A stretch of 64,000 bases of DNA from Hymenobacter sp. BT730 (lineage in GTDB: Bacteria; Bacteroidota; Bacteroidia; Cytophagales; Hymenobacteraceae): positions 62,001 through 126,000 of the forward strand of contig NZ_JAUOFB010000007.1 of assembly GCF_030542105.1 (NCBI RefSeq). The letters are read 5' to 3'. Below, piece after piece: positions 34,831 through 42,340 of the stretch. The notes below the pieces were generated by a model. The model was not told the origin of the DNA and did not search any database. It worked only from the letters and a program-made list of their open reading frames with translations. Every line of letters begins with the position of its first letter. The first letter of the stretch is position 1. The translations under genes were made by a program, and so were the position numbers.

Positions 34831-35651
34831 TGGATAACACTCAGATAGCGCGTGCGAGTCTTAATGATCTTGTATTTGAGGGCCGCAACAAAGCCTATGG
34901 GGCTTATGTGCTGCGCCGCCTGTACAACCGTCACGTCACGCGCGCTCTTCTCATCGCCGTTGCTCTATTTGCCCTGTTGGTATTCATTCCAACCATTGCC
35001 CGCATGTTCAGCGGCAATGAGGTAGTAGATGACGAGAAGATGTTGAAGGAAAACGTCCTGATGGATGCACCTCCACTGGACCAAACCAAGCCACCGCCGC
35101 CGCCGCCGCCGCCAGACGCGCCGCCACCACCACCACCCAAACTCTCCACCATCAAATTCACGCCTCCGGTAGTGAAGAAAGATGAGGAAGTACGGAAAGT
35201 GGAGGAAATTCCGGATCAAAAGGAACTGGAAGACAAGGTAGTAGCTACGGCTACCGTGAAAGGCAACACCGATAACCCCAATTTGGAGGGTTTAGAAGGT
35301 GAAGGCAACGCGGTAGTAGCCGAAGTGGTGGATACGAAAGTGTATACCTATGTAGAGCAGATGCCGGTATTCCCCGGCGGACAGGAAGCCCTGCTGCAAT
35401 ACATCGGTAAAAACATCAAGTATCCAGCTATGGCGCTGCGCAACCAGATTGAGGGCAAGGTATTCGTAGCCTTCACCGTAAACCCGGATGGGCAGGTGCA
35501 GGATGTGAAAGTAACCAAGCCGCTTGGTGGCGGTTGCGACGAAGAAGCAGTACGCGTTATCAAAACGCTGCCACGCTTCTCGCCAGGTAAGCAGAACGGC
35601 CGCGCAGTAAGTGTATCGTTTACTGTACCGGTAACCTTCGCTATCCGCTAA
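34827..35651 (+). CDS. TonB-family energy transducer (copy 1)
   Basis: A 274-residue TonB protein that carries energy to outer-membrane receptors. The N-terminal cytoplasmic motif LNDLVFEGRNKAYGAYVLRR precedes a membrane segment (~39-57), a proline tract (residues 82-104, nearly all Pro), a Lys/Glu linker, and the C-terminal TonB domain (~175-274, FPGGQEALLQYIGKNIKYP, GKVFVAFTVNPDGQV). ATG 34827 overlaps the exbD stop as ATGA, implying translational coupling. A terminator follows. Confidence 0.94.
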   Translation: MMDNTQIARASLNDLVFEGRNKAYGAYVLRRLYNRHVTRALLIAVALFALLVFIPTIARMFSGNEVVDDEKMLKENVLMDAPPLDQTKPPPPPPPPDAPPPPPPKLSTIKFTPPVVKKDEEVRKVEEIPDQKELEDKVVATATVKGNTDNPNLEGLEGEGNAVVAEVVDTKVYTYVEQMPVFPGGQEALLQYIGKNIKYPAMALRNQIEGKVFVAFTVNPDGQVQDVKVTKPLGGGCDEEAVRVIKTLPRFSPGKQNGRAVSVSFTVPVTFAIR

Positions 35652-35674
35652 CAAAAGGCTGTTTTAGCCACATC

Positions 35675-35713
35675 AAAAAACCGACCTGGACATCCTTTCC
35701 GGGTCGGTTTTTT
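35675..35713 (+). terminator. Terminator after tonB copy 1
   Basis: Fifteen-base arms (35675-35689, 35699-35713; one wobble) with A/T runs, ending the exbB-tonB transcript. Confidence 0.82.
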
Positions 35714-35859
35714 ATTTTATTCAAATTTATAGCCACATGCATACTATGTTGAAAACAGTGGCCGTTGTGTAGAGGAAAGCCGGGCAGCAGGTCTGTGGAG
35801 AATGGATGGCTTGGGTAACACGCGTCGGGAATCTTTGCTCACCTTTAACCCATACCGCC

Positions 35860-36669
35860 ATGAACACCGCACAATTGCAGACTGCGTCTCTGGACGACAT
35901 GATTTTTGAGGGCCGTAACAAAGCTTACGGCGCTTACTTGCTTCGGCGCTTATACAACCGCCACTTGGCTGCAGCCATCACCATTGCTACGGCGCTGTTT
36001 GCTCTTCTTATTGCAGCTCCTCTGTTAATTCACTACTTGTTTCCTCCTGTGGTAGTGGTACCAGAACTTGGTATTCCGGATAAGGTAATTGACTTGCAGC
36101 CCTACACCGAGCCTAAAAGCCAACAGGCAGCCAAGGCACAGCCCATTGTGCGCCCCCAAGAAGAAATAGCGACCAAGGTGGTCAAGACACTAAGCAAAAA
36201 GGAGCCGGTAGAGCCAGCCCAGCCCGTTACCCCCGCGGTGGACGGACCACTACAGGGCAATTCTGGGCCAGTAGCTACTGATTCCGGTGCTGGAGTTGGT
36301 AGCTCTGGCGGGATTGATTCGGGCACCGTCACAGCCCCGGTTGCGCCGCCTGCAAAGCCTTTTACTTATGTGGAAGTAATGCCTGAATTTGCGGGTGGTT
36401 CTAAAGCTTTACAGGCTTACCTGCAGCAGCATTTGCGGTTCCCGGCTCAGGCCTTGCAGCATCAGGTGTCAGGGCGGGTATATGTGGCCTTTACAGTAGG
36501 CGTAAATGGCGCCATTTCCGATGTAGAAGTAGTGAAGGCACTGGGCTATGGTACCGGGGAAGAAGCCGAAAGGGTAATCCGTAGTATGCCCGACTGGACA
36601 CCGGGCCGCCAGAATGGCCAGAACGTACCCGTGCGCTATACGCTGCCTATTACGTTCCGATTTGAATAA
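35860..36669 (+). CDS. TonB-family protein (copy 2)
   Basis: A 269-residue TonB paralogue. The N-terminal segment LDDMIFEGRNKAYGAYLLRR is almost identical to copy 1, then a membrane segment (~42-62), a Pro/Lys/Gln linker without the pure proline tract, a Gly/Ser-rich spacer, and the TonB C-terminal domain (FAGGSKALQAYLQQHLRFPA, RVYVAFTVGVNGAI). ATG 35860 is used; the longer start at 35806 adds 18 residues of non-conserved sequence. It is separated from copy 1 by a terminator and ends at another. Confidence 0.9.
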   Translation: MNTAQLQTASLDDMIFEGRNKAYGAYLLRRLYNRHLAAAITIATALFALLIAAPLLIHYLFPPVVVVPELGIPDKVIDLQPYTEPKSQQAAKAQPIVRPQEEIATKVVKTLSKKEPVEPAQPVTPAVDGPLQGNSGPVATDSGAGVGSSGGIDSGTVTAPVAPPAKPFTYVEVMPEFAGGSKALQAYLQQHLRFPAQALQHQVSGRVYVAFTVGVNGAISDVEVVKALGYGTGEEAERVIRSMPDWTPGRQNGQNVPVRYTLPITFRFE

Positions 36670-36692
36670 GCTTCCTGACCACCGTTCAATAT

Positions 36693-36738
36693 AAAAGCAG
36701 GCTATTCCGGGGTATATCCCGCGGAATAACCTGCTTTT
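36693..36738 (+). terminator. Terminator after tonB copy 2
   Basis: Seventeen-base arms with one mismatch, left from 36693 and right to 36738, followed by T residues. Confidence 0.78.
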
Positions 36739-36771
36739 TGGCGCTAAATAGCCTTGTTCGTATATAGTACG

Positions 36772-36801
36772 TTGTGCAGGTAAACCAACTGGTTACTTTT
36801 A
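36772..36801 (+). promoter_or_regulatory. Promoter of the PstS-like/TPR unit
   Basis: TTG (36772-36774), 19 bases, TACTTTTA (36794-36801; seven of eight). It lies 48 bases before ATG 36850. Confidence 0.6.
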
Positions 36802-36849
36802 CACGTTTAACCATCATATTCTGTTGCATTAGCGCTTACCTCCTTCTCT

Positions 36850-37098
36850 ATGTTTGAACGCCCACCCACCGACGAGCGGCTTCGCCCGCGTGGCAACCGC
36901 AACCTAAGCCAGTATTTCGTATTGGTGATGGGCGTGGTGTATACCGGCCTGGGGCTTTACCTACTTCTAAGCCCCGCCACTTTTCTCTCTCTTCCTTCTA
37001 CCCCCCGCCGGATTCTAGGCGTACTCCTGGTATTCTATGGAATTATTAGATTTGTTCGCACCTACCGGCAAAACTTACGGCAAACTAATGATGAATAA
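36850..37098 (+). CDS. Small membrane protein, unknown
   Basis: An 82-residue protein with two membrane segments (~23-42 and ~54-70) joined by a short loop with PSTPRR, and basic termini. It overlaps the start of the PstS-like gene by 11 bases, implying coupled translation. No named family. It may anchor or accompany the downstream lipoprotein. Confidence 0.7.
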   Translation: MFERPPTDERLRPRGNRNLSQYFVLVMGVVYTGLGLYLLLSPATFLSLPSTPRRILGVLLVFYGIIRFVRTYRQNLRQTNDE

Positions 37099-38056
37099 TC
37101 CGACTTCGTTGCGGGCCTTAGGGCTGGTTTTGGCCTCTGCCTTGTGTTTGCTCTCCGCCTGTAACCAAGGTGGGCCCTCCGGCGCGGCCAATGATGATAC
37201 CCCTACCAGCGGCAGTGTGGCTATTGCTGTTGATGCTACTTTCGAGCCCATTGTAAAGTCGCAGGTTGATACGTTTCATAAGCTTTATCAATACGCTAAA
37301 ATCAGCGCCCGCTACGAGCCCGAGGCCGACGCTATGCGCGACCTGATGAACGATAAAGTGCGCTTGGCTGTTTTAACCCGTGAATTGACAGCCGCAGAGA
37401 AGGCAGATTTTGACCGCAAAAAGCTCTTCCCGCGCACTACGCACATTGCCACCGATGGCTTAGCCATTATTGTGCATCCCTCTAACCCTGATACGCTCCT
37501 AACCATGGAGCAACTCCGCGGCATCTTTGGCGGCCAGACCAAACAGTGGCAGCAGGTCAATCAGAAAAATAAGCTGGGAGATATTACGGTCGTTTTCGAC
37601 TCTAACAACTCCAGTACCAGCCGCTATATGCAGGACTCCGTTACAAAAGGGGCTCCGCTGGCGAAGGGGGCGTTTGCCTCTCAGTCGAACCCGGCTCTGC
37701 TAGATTACGTTGCTACTCACCCCAAGGCCATTGGCGTCATTGGAGTGAATTGGATTAGCGACCAGGACGACAAGGAAGTACGTGGCTTCTTGGAGAAAAT
37801 TCGGGTGGTTGGCATCAGTACTTCACCCCGCCCGCAGAAAACCGATGAGTACGTACAACCTTACCAAGCCTACTTAGCGTTGAAGACTTACCCACTCAGA
37901 CGCAACGTATATGTTATCAGCCGGGAGGCCCGCGCCGGACTTGGCACCGGTTTTGCATCCTTTGTTGCCGGGACCAAAGGTCAGCTTATCATTCTCAAAT
38001 CTGGTTTGGTACCTGCCACTGGCCAGACGCGTATCGTGAATACGACCCCTAATTAA
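37088..38056 (+). CDS. PstS-like substrate-binding lipoprotein
   Basis: A 322-residue periplasmic binding protein of the phosphate-binding (PstS) superfamily. The signal peptide ends in lipobox LLSAC (Cys25). The mature part has VAIAVDATFEPIVKSQVDTF at the start of lobe one, TDGLAIIVHPSNPDTLLTME, FGGQTKQW and SNNSSTSRYMQDSV. No pstC/A/B transport genes are nearby; instead it sits between the TonB/ExbD genes and a TPR protein, so a transport role is doubtful and a structural or sensing role in the TonB cluster is possible. Confidence 0.8.
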   Translation: MMNNPTSLRALGLVLASALCLLSACNQGGPSGAANDDTPTSGSVAIAVDATFEPIVKSQVDTFHKLYQYAKISARYEPEADAMRDLMNDKVRLAVLTRELTAAEKADFDRKKLFPRTTHIATDGLAIIVHPSNPDTLLTMEQLRGIFGGQTKQWQQVNQKNKLGDITVVFDSNNSSTSRYMQDSVTKGAPLAKGAFASQSNPALLDYVATHPKAIGVIGVNWISDQDDKEVRGFLEKIRVVGISTSPRPQKTDEYVQPYQAYLALKTYPLRRNVYVISREARAGLGTGFASFVAGTKGQLIILKSGLVPATGQTRIVNTTPN

Positions 38057-38108
38057 TACTGACTCCCTAGTTCATTTTTCTTACGCTTTTTCACTTAATA
38101 TTTCACAC

Positions 38109-39740
38109 ATGAAGTTCAAGCCCTGGAAGCTCTCGCTCCTCGTTGCCTTGTCTGCTACCAGTACTGCTGTGTTCGCACAGGATATTGCTGGCGCTCAAAA
38201 AGCCATGAATCTGGAGCGCTATAGCGAAGCCCGCCGCTTGTTGGCACAAGGCCAGTCGCCGGAGGCCTCCATTGAGATGGGTCGTTTGTATCTGTTGATG
38301 GAAAAGCCCGACTCGGCGGCTTATTTCTTCAATAAAGGCGTTACTAACGCCAAGTCGCCACAATCAATGGTAGCGGCGGGTCGTGCCTTTTTGGCCCAAG
38401 GCAAAAAAGCCGAAGCTGAAATTCAGTTCGACAATGCAGTTAAAGCCTCTAAATCGAAGGACGCAAAGATCCTGACGATGATTGGCCAGGCTTACGCTGA
38501 GTCAAATGAGAAAGATGCCAAGAAAGCCATTGAGTACCTGAACCTGGCTACCAAGCTGAATAAAAAGGATGACCCTCAGACAATGGTTCTGCTGGGCGAC
38601 ATCTACCTGAAGCAGGAAAATGGTGGTGGCGATGCCATGAACGCCTATGAGCGTGCTACGCTAGCTGACCCCAACAATGTGCTGGCACATTTCCGCAAAG
38701 GCCAGTTGAATGTTCGCTCGCGCAACTATAACGGTGCCCGTGATGCTTTCCAGAAGGTTATCAGCATCGACCCCAACTATGCTCCTGCTTACCGGGAACT
38801 GGGTGAGATGTACTACCTCATTGGTAAGTATGATGATGCACTGAGCACGTTCCAGAAGTACCGGGACATGGCAGAAAACACGCCTAGCACGCAGGCAAAG
38901 TATGCTTCGTTCCTGTTCCTGACCAAGAAATACCCTGAGGCGCTGACGGAAATTCAGAAGATTCTGCAATCGGATCCGAAAAACGTGACCATGAACCGCC
39001 TGCAGGCCTATTCGCTCTATGAAACCGGCCAGAACGACAAAGCACTGGTGGCCATGGAGAACTACATGAAGACGGCGCCGGCCGATAAGATCATTACCCA
39101 GGACTATATCTACCAGGGTAAGATGCTGGCCAAAGCGGGTCGTTCGGAAGAAGGCATTGCTATGATCAAGAAAGCAATTGCTGCCGACCCCTCGCAGGCT
39201 GCTGATCTGCAGAATGATCTGGCGCAGGCTTACATTGCTTCGAAAAACTATCCTATGGCCATTGCTACTTACCGGGCAAAGCTTCAGGGTGGCAAAGGAG
39301 AACTCACGGACAACGTGTATCTGGCTCGTGCCTATGAGTTCAATAAGCAATATGCGCAGGCGGATAGCCTCTACGGTGTAATTATAGCCGCTCGTCCGAC
39401 TTACGTACCAGGTTACCTGATGCGTGCCCGGGCCAATGCTAACCTTGATCCGGATTCCAAGCAGGGTACCGCTAAGGCACACTACGAGAAGTACATTGAG
39501 GTAGCAAATGCCAACGACCCTTCGAAGTATACTGAAGGTCTGGTAGAAGCCAACAAGTACTTAGGCTACTACTACTACCAGAAAGGTGACAAGGCTGCTT
39601 CTTTGCCCTACTGGCAGGCCGCCAAGACCCTGGCTCCTAATGATGCGCAAGCAACCACGGCTATTAATGAAATAACCAAGAAAGCTGCACCGCGCAAAAC
39701 CACCACGACTACCAAGAAAACCACGGTAAAGCAGAAGTAG
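38109..39740 (+). CDS. Secreted TPR-repeat protein
   Basis: A 543-residue protein with signal peptide (residues 1-24, ending AVFAQ) and about a dozen tetratricopeptide repeats spanning nearly the whole mature length (for example DPNNVLAHFRKGQLNVRSRN and DPNYAPAYRELGEMYYLIGK), ending in a basic Lys/Thr-rich tail. It is probably a periplasmic scaffold. It follows the PstS-like gene by 52 bases and ends at a strong terminator, so it is the last member of the cluster. Confidence 0.88.
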   Translation: MKFKPWKLSLLVALSATSTAVFAQDIAGAQKAMNLERYSEARRLLAQGQSPEASIEMGRLYLLMEKPDSAAYFFNKGVTNAKSPQSMVAAGRAFLAQGKKAEAEIQFDNAVKASKSKDAKILTMIGQAYAESNEKDAKKAIEYLNLATKLNKKDDPQTMVLLGDIYLKQENGGGDAMNAYERATLADPNNVLAHFRKGQLNVRSRNYNGARDAFQKVISIDPNYAPAYRELGEMYYLIGKYDDALSTFQKYRDMAENTPSTQAKYASFLFLTKKYPEALTEIQKILQSDPKNVTMNRLQAYSLYETGQNDKALVAMENYMKTAPADKIITQDYIYQGKMLAKAGRSEEGIAMIKKAIAADPSQAADLQNDLAQAYIASKNYPMAIATYRAKLQGGKGELTDNVYLARAYEFNKQYAQADSLYGVIIAARPTYVPGYLMRARANANLDPDSKQGTAKAHYEKYIEVANANDPSKYTEGLVEANKYLGYYYYQKGDKAASLPYWQAAKTLAPNDAQATTAINEITKKAAPRKTTTTTKKTTVKQK

Positions 39741-39754
39741 TCGTCTGCATTCAT

Positions 39755-39790
39755 AAAAAAAGCCCGCTACTAATGTAGCGGGCTTTTTTT
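39755..39790. terminator. Bidirectional terminator
   Basis: Perfect 16-base arms with a four-base loop (TAAT) and seven-base A and T runs, between the TPR gene and convergent rluD. Confidence 0.9.
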
Positions 39791-39808
39791 ATGACTTACC
39801 TCTGAAGG

Positions 39809-40858
39809 CTAAGCCGACTCTTCGGTATACATCTCCCAGGCTTCCAGCGCGGCCAGGAAGTCAGCGGGCAGTTCAACCTCGTGCTGAATATGGGCGCCTG
39901 TTACAGGATGCACGAACCCCAACGACTTGGCATGAAGTGCCTGCCGCGGTATGAGAGCAAGTACCTTCTCCGCAAAAGCCTTGTATGTGCCGGTACGCTG
40001 CCCATAAAGCACTTTATCTCCGCCATAGGTAGCATCGGAGAACAAAGGGTGACCAATGTGCTTCATATGCACTCTAATCTGATGGGTACGGCCGGTTTCC
40101 AGGTTACACTGCACCAAGGAGACATGCCGGAAAGTGCGAAGTACTTTATAATGGGTTACGGCATGCTTGCCCTGCCCCCCATCAGGATATACAGCCTGCA
40201 CTTTGCGGTCCTTTAGACTGCGGCCGATATGGCCCCGCACGGTGCCTTCAGTTTCCTTGGGCACACCCCATACCAGCGCCAGGTAAGTGCGCTCAATGGT
40301 ATGGTGAAAGAACTGCTGGGATAAGTGCGTCATGGCCCATTCCGTCTTGCCAATAACCAATAGGCCCGAGGTATCTTTATCAATACGGTGTACCAAGCCC
40401 GGCCGTATCTCGCCATTGCGCCCCGTAGGCAGGTTCCGGAAATGGTAGGCCAGCCCGTTCACTAAAGTACCTTGCCAGTTACCAAAGGCCGGGTGGACCA
40501 CCATACCGGCTGGCTTGTTCACCAACAGTACCGATTCGTCTTCGTAGCGAATATCCAGTTCCATAGGCTCGGGCGTCACTTTTACTTCGCGCGGTGGTTC
40601 CGGAAGCGTAATGGTGATGACATCGAGCGGCTTGACGCGGTAATTCGCTTTAGCTGGCTTATCATTTACCTGAACCGCCTCGGCTTTAATTGCATTCTGA
40701 ATCTTAGTGCGCGACGCATTAGGCAGACGGTTCATCAGAAACTTATCGAGGCGCAAGAGTTCCTGCCCACGGTCCGCCCGGATGCGGTGGTGCTCATACA
40801 GCTCATCACTAGTTTCCAGGTCGTCGGCCTCGAAGTTTTCGTCAGCTAAATCAATCAT
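39809..40858 (-). CDS. rluD: RluD-type 23S rRNA pseudouridine synthase
   Basis: Isomerises uridines in helix 69 of 23S rRNA in E. coli. From ATG 40858 the protein has 349 residues: an S4 RNA-binding domain (~38-85, LRLDKFLMNRLPNASR) and the catalytic domain with HRIDKDTSGLLVIGKT (catalytic Asp). The 24 extra N-terminal residues from 40930 run through the preceding terminator and are rejected. RluC or another RluA member is possible; the S4 domain and length favour RluD. Confidence 0.88.
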   Translation of the reverse strand: MIDLADENFEADDLETSDELYEHHRIRADRGQELLRLDKFLMNRLPNASRTKIQNAIKAEAVQVNDKPAKANYRVKPLDVITITLPEPPREVKVTPEPMELDIRYEDESVLLVNKPAGMVVHPAFGNWQGTLVNGLAYHFRNLPTGRNGEIRPGLVHRIDKDTSGLLVIGKTEWAMTHLSQQFFHHTIERTYLALVWGVPKETEGTVRGHIGRSLKDRKVQAVYPDGGQGKHAVTHYKVLRTFRHVSLVQCNLETGRTHQIRVHMKHIGHPLFSDATYGGDKVLYGQRTGTYKAFAEKVLALIPRQALHAKSLGFVHPVTGAHIQHEVELPADFLAALEAWEMYTEESA

Positions 40859-40899
40859 AAGAGGTACAGAACCGAAAAGGGTAAGCGCAAACAAACAAG

Positions 40900-40926
40900 A
40901 AAGCCGGAACCTTGGGTTCCGGCTTT
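40900..40926 (-). terminator. Terminator downstream of ompH copy 1
   Basis: Perfect 12-base arms with a three-base loop, T-rich on the minus strand, separating the bamA-ompH unit from rluD. Confidence 0.75.
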
Positions 40927-40951
40927 CCACAAAGCTACTGCGTAAGGCAGA

Positions 40952-41599
40952 CTAGTTCTTTTTCGTCTTTGTTTTGGTTTTGCCAGCAGCAGGAGCCGGT
41001 GTAGCGGCGGCAGGCTTCGCAGCTGCCGGAGCCGCGGCTGCGGGGGCGGCATTAGGATCGATACCCATCTTCTTTAACACCAGATCCGAGATGTCACCAT
41101 CTTTCGGGCCGTGCAGCAGAATAGGCGTAGTGCCGTAGCCGGCATCAGAGTTGAAGACATATGCATAGCCATTTTCATCAGCTACCTGATCAATAGTCTT
41201 CTGCAGCTTGTCCAATACCGGCTTCAGCAGGGTTTGCTGCTTCTGCTGAATGGAAGCATCTGCATTGCGCTGAAACTCCTGGATGGACTGCTGCAGATTC
41301 TGCAGTTCCTTCTCTTTATCGGCACGTACCACGTCCGTCATAGTAGAAGCTCCTTTTTGGTAGGCTTCGCCTTTCGTCTGGAACTCGGTGTATTTGGCTT
41401 TCAACTGATTTTCCAGCTGCGTACTGTAGTCTTTCAGCTGCGACTCTACCTGCTTGCTTTCGGGCATCTTGCTCAGCACATAGTCTACGTTGGTGTAGCC
41501 GATTTTTTGCGGAGCAGTCTGGGCGATAGAAGCAGTAGCAGAGGCAACCATTAAGGCCGCAGCCGCCAGCATCAGACGAATTTTAGGAAATGCGTTCAT
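40952..41599 (-). CDS. OmpH/Skp-family periplasmic chaperone (copy 1)
   Basis: A 215-residue protein with signal peptide (residues ~1-26) and an OmpH/Skp domain: KIGYTNVDYVLSKMPESKQV, then a long coiled coil (~50-130) and YVFNSDAGYG near the end of the domain. The C-terminal 50 residues are Ala/Pro/Lys-rich and unusual for Skp. It is the second of two ompH genes behind bamA and probably escorts outer-membrane proteins to the BAM complex. Confidence 0.92.
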   Translation of the reverse strand: MNAFPKIRLMLAAAALMVASATASIAQTAPQKIGYTNVDYVLSKMPESKQVESQLKDYSTQLENQLKAKYTEFQTKGEAYQKGASTMTDVVRADKEKELQNLQQSIQEFQRNADASIQQKQQTLLKPVLDKLQKTIDQVADENGYAYVFNSDAGYGTTPILLHGPKDGDISDLVLKKMGIDPNAAPAAAAPAAAKPAAATPAPAAGKTKTKTKKN

Positions 41600-41638
41600 T
41601 CGAAAGGAAAAGGAAATTTCTAAAGTGAGAGAGCAAAG

Positions 41639-42310
41639 TTAATTTTTTCGGCCACTTGTTCGTGGAGCTGGCTTTGGGGTTTTGGGAGCAGGCTTCGCAT
41701 CTTCCTGCTCGTTGCCCGGCTCATCCGTGGCAGGCGTAGTAGGAGTAGTTACGGTACGTACCGCACCTTTCTGCCCGGGTTGGTTGCGCTCTTCGGAGCC
41801 TAGTCCCAACTCCTCTAACACAAATTCTGTGTAATCGTGCGTGGGGTTGGTGTAGAGCATGGTCAGGTCGCCGGCTTTATCGAAGACAATGGCTAGCTGC
41901 TTTTTCTTGGCGACCTTCTCAATGGCCTCAAATACCTTATCCTGTACTGGTTTAGTCAGCTCCTGACGCTTTTTAAACAAGGTGCCTTCGTAACCAAATA
42001 TTTTATTCTGATAGGCCTTGATGTCCTGTTCTTTTTTAAGAATCTCATCCTGCCGCTTTTTTTTCATGGGCTCAGTCAGCAGTACCTCTTCAGCCTGATA
42101 GGCGCGGTACATCTTGTCCAGATCCTTGCGCATGGACTCAATATCCTTCTGCCAGTTCTGTGACAAGGTATTAAGTTCCTGCTGCGCGGCGCCATAGGCC
42201 GGCATCTTGCTCATGATGTACTCAGAATCAACGTAGCCGAACTTCTGTGCCCAGGCAACCGGCATGGCCAACAAGAGCAGCAATGGCAGCAAACACACTA
42301 GTTTTTTCAT
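41639..42310 (-). CDS. OmpH/Skp-family periplasmic chaperone (copy 2)
   Basis: A 223-residue paralogue with signal peptide (~1-21, VAWAQ) and KFGYVDSEYIMSKMPAYGAA, a Lys/Glu-rich coiled-coil region (~50-110) and LAIVFDKAGDLTMLY. The C-terminal tail is Pro/Thr-rich. It lies between bamA and ompH copy 1, with 30-40 base gaps, in one transcription unit. Confidence 0.92.
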   Translation of the reverse strand: MKKLVCLLPLLLLLAMPVAWAQKFGYVDSEYIMSKMPAYGAAQQELNTLSQNWQKDIESMRKDLDKMYRAYQAEEVLLTEPMKKKRQDEILKKEQDIKAYQNKIFGYEGTLFKKRQELTKPVQDKVFEAIEKVAKKKQLAIVFDKAGDLTMLYTNPTHDYTEFVLEELGLGSEERNQPGQKGAVRTVTTPTTPATDEPGNEQEDAKPAPKTPKPAPRTSGRKN

Positions 42311-42340
42311 GCGGAATACCGTGCTGTGCGGCCCGGCAGA

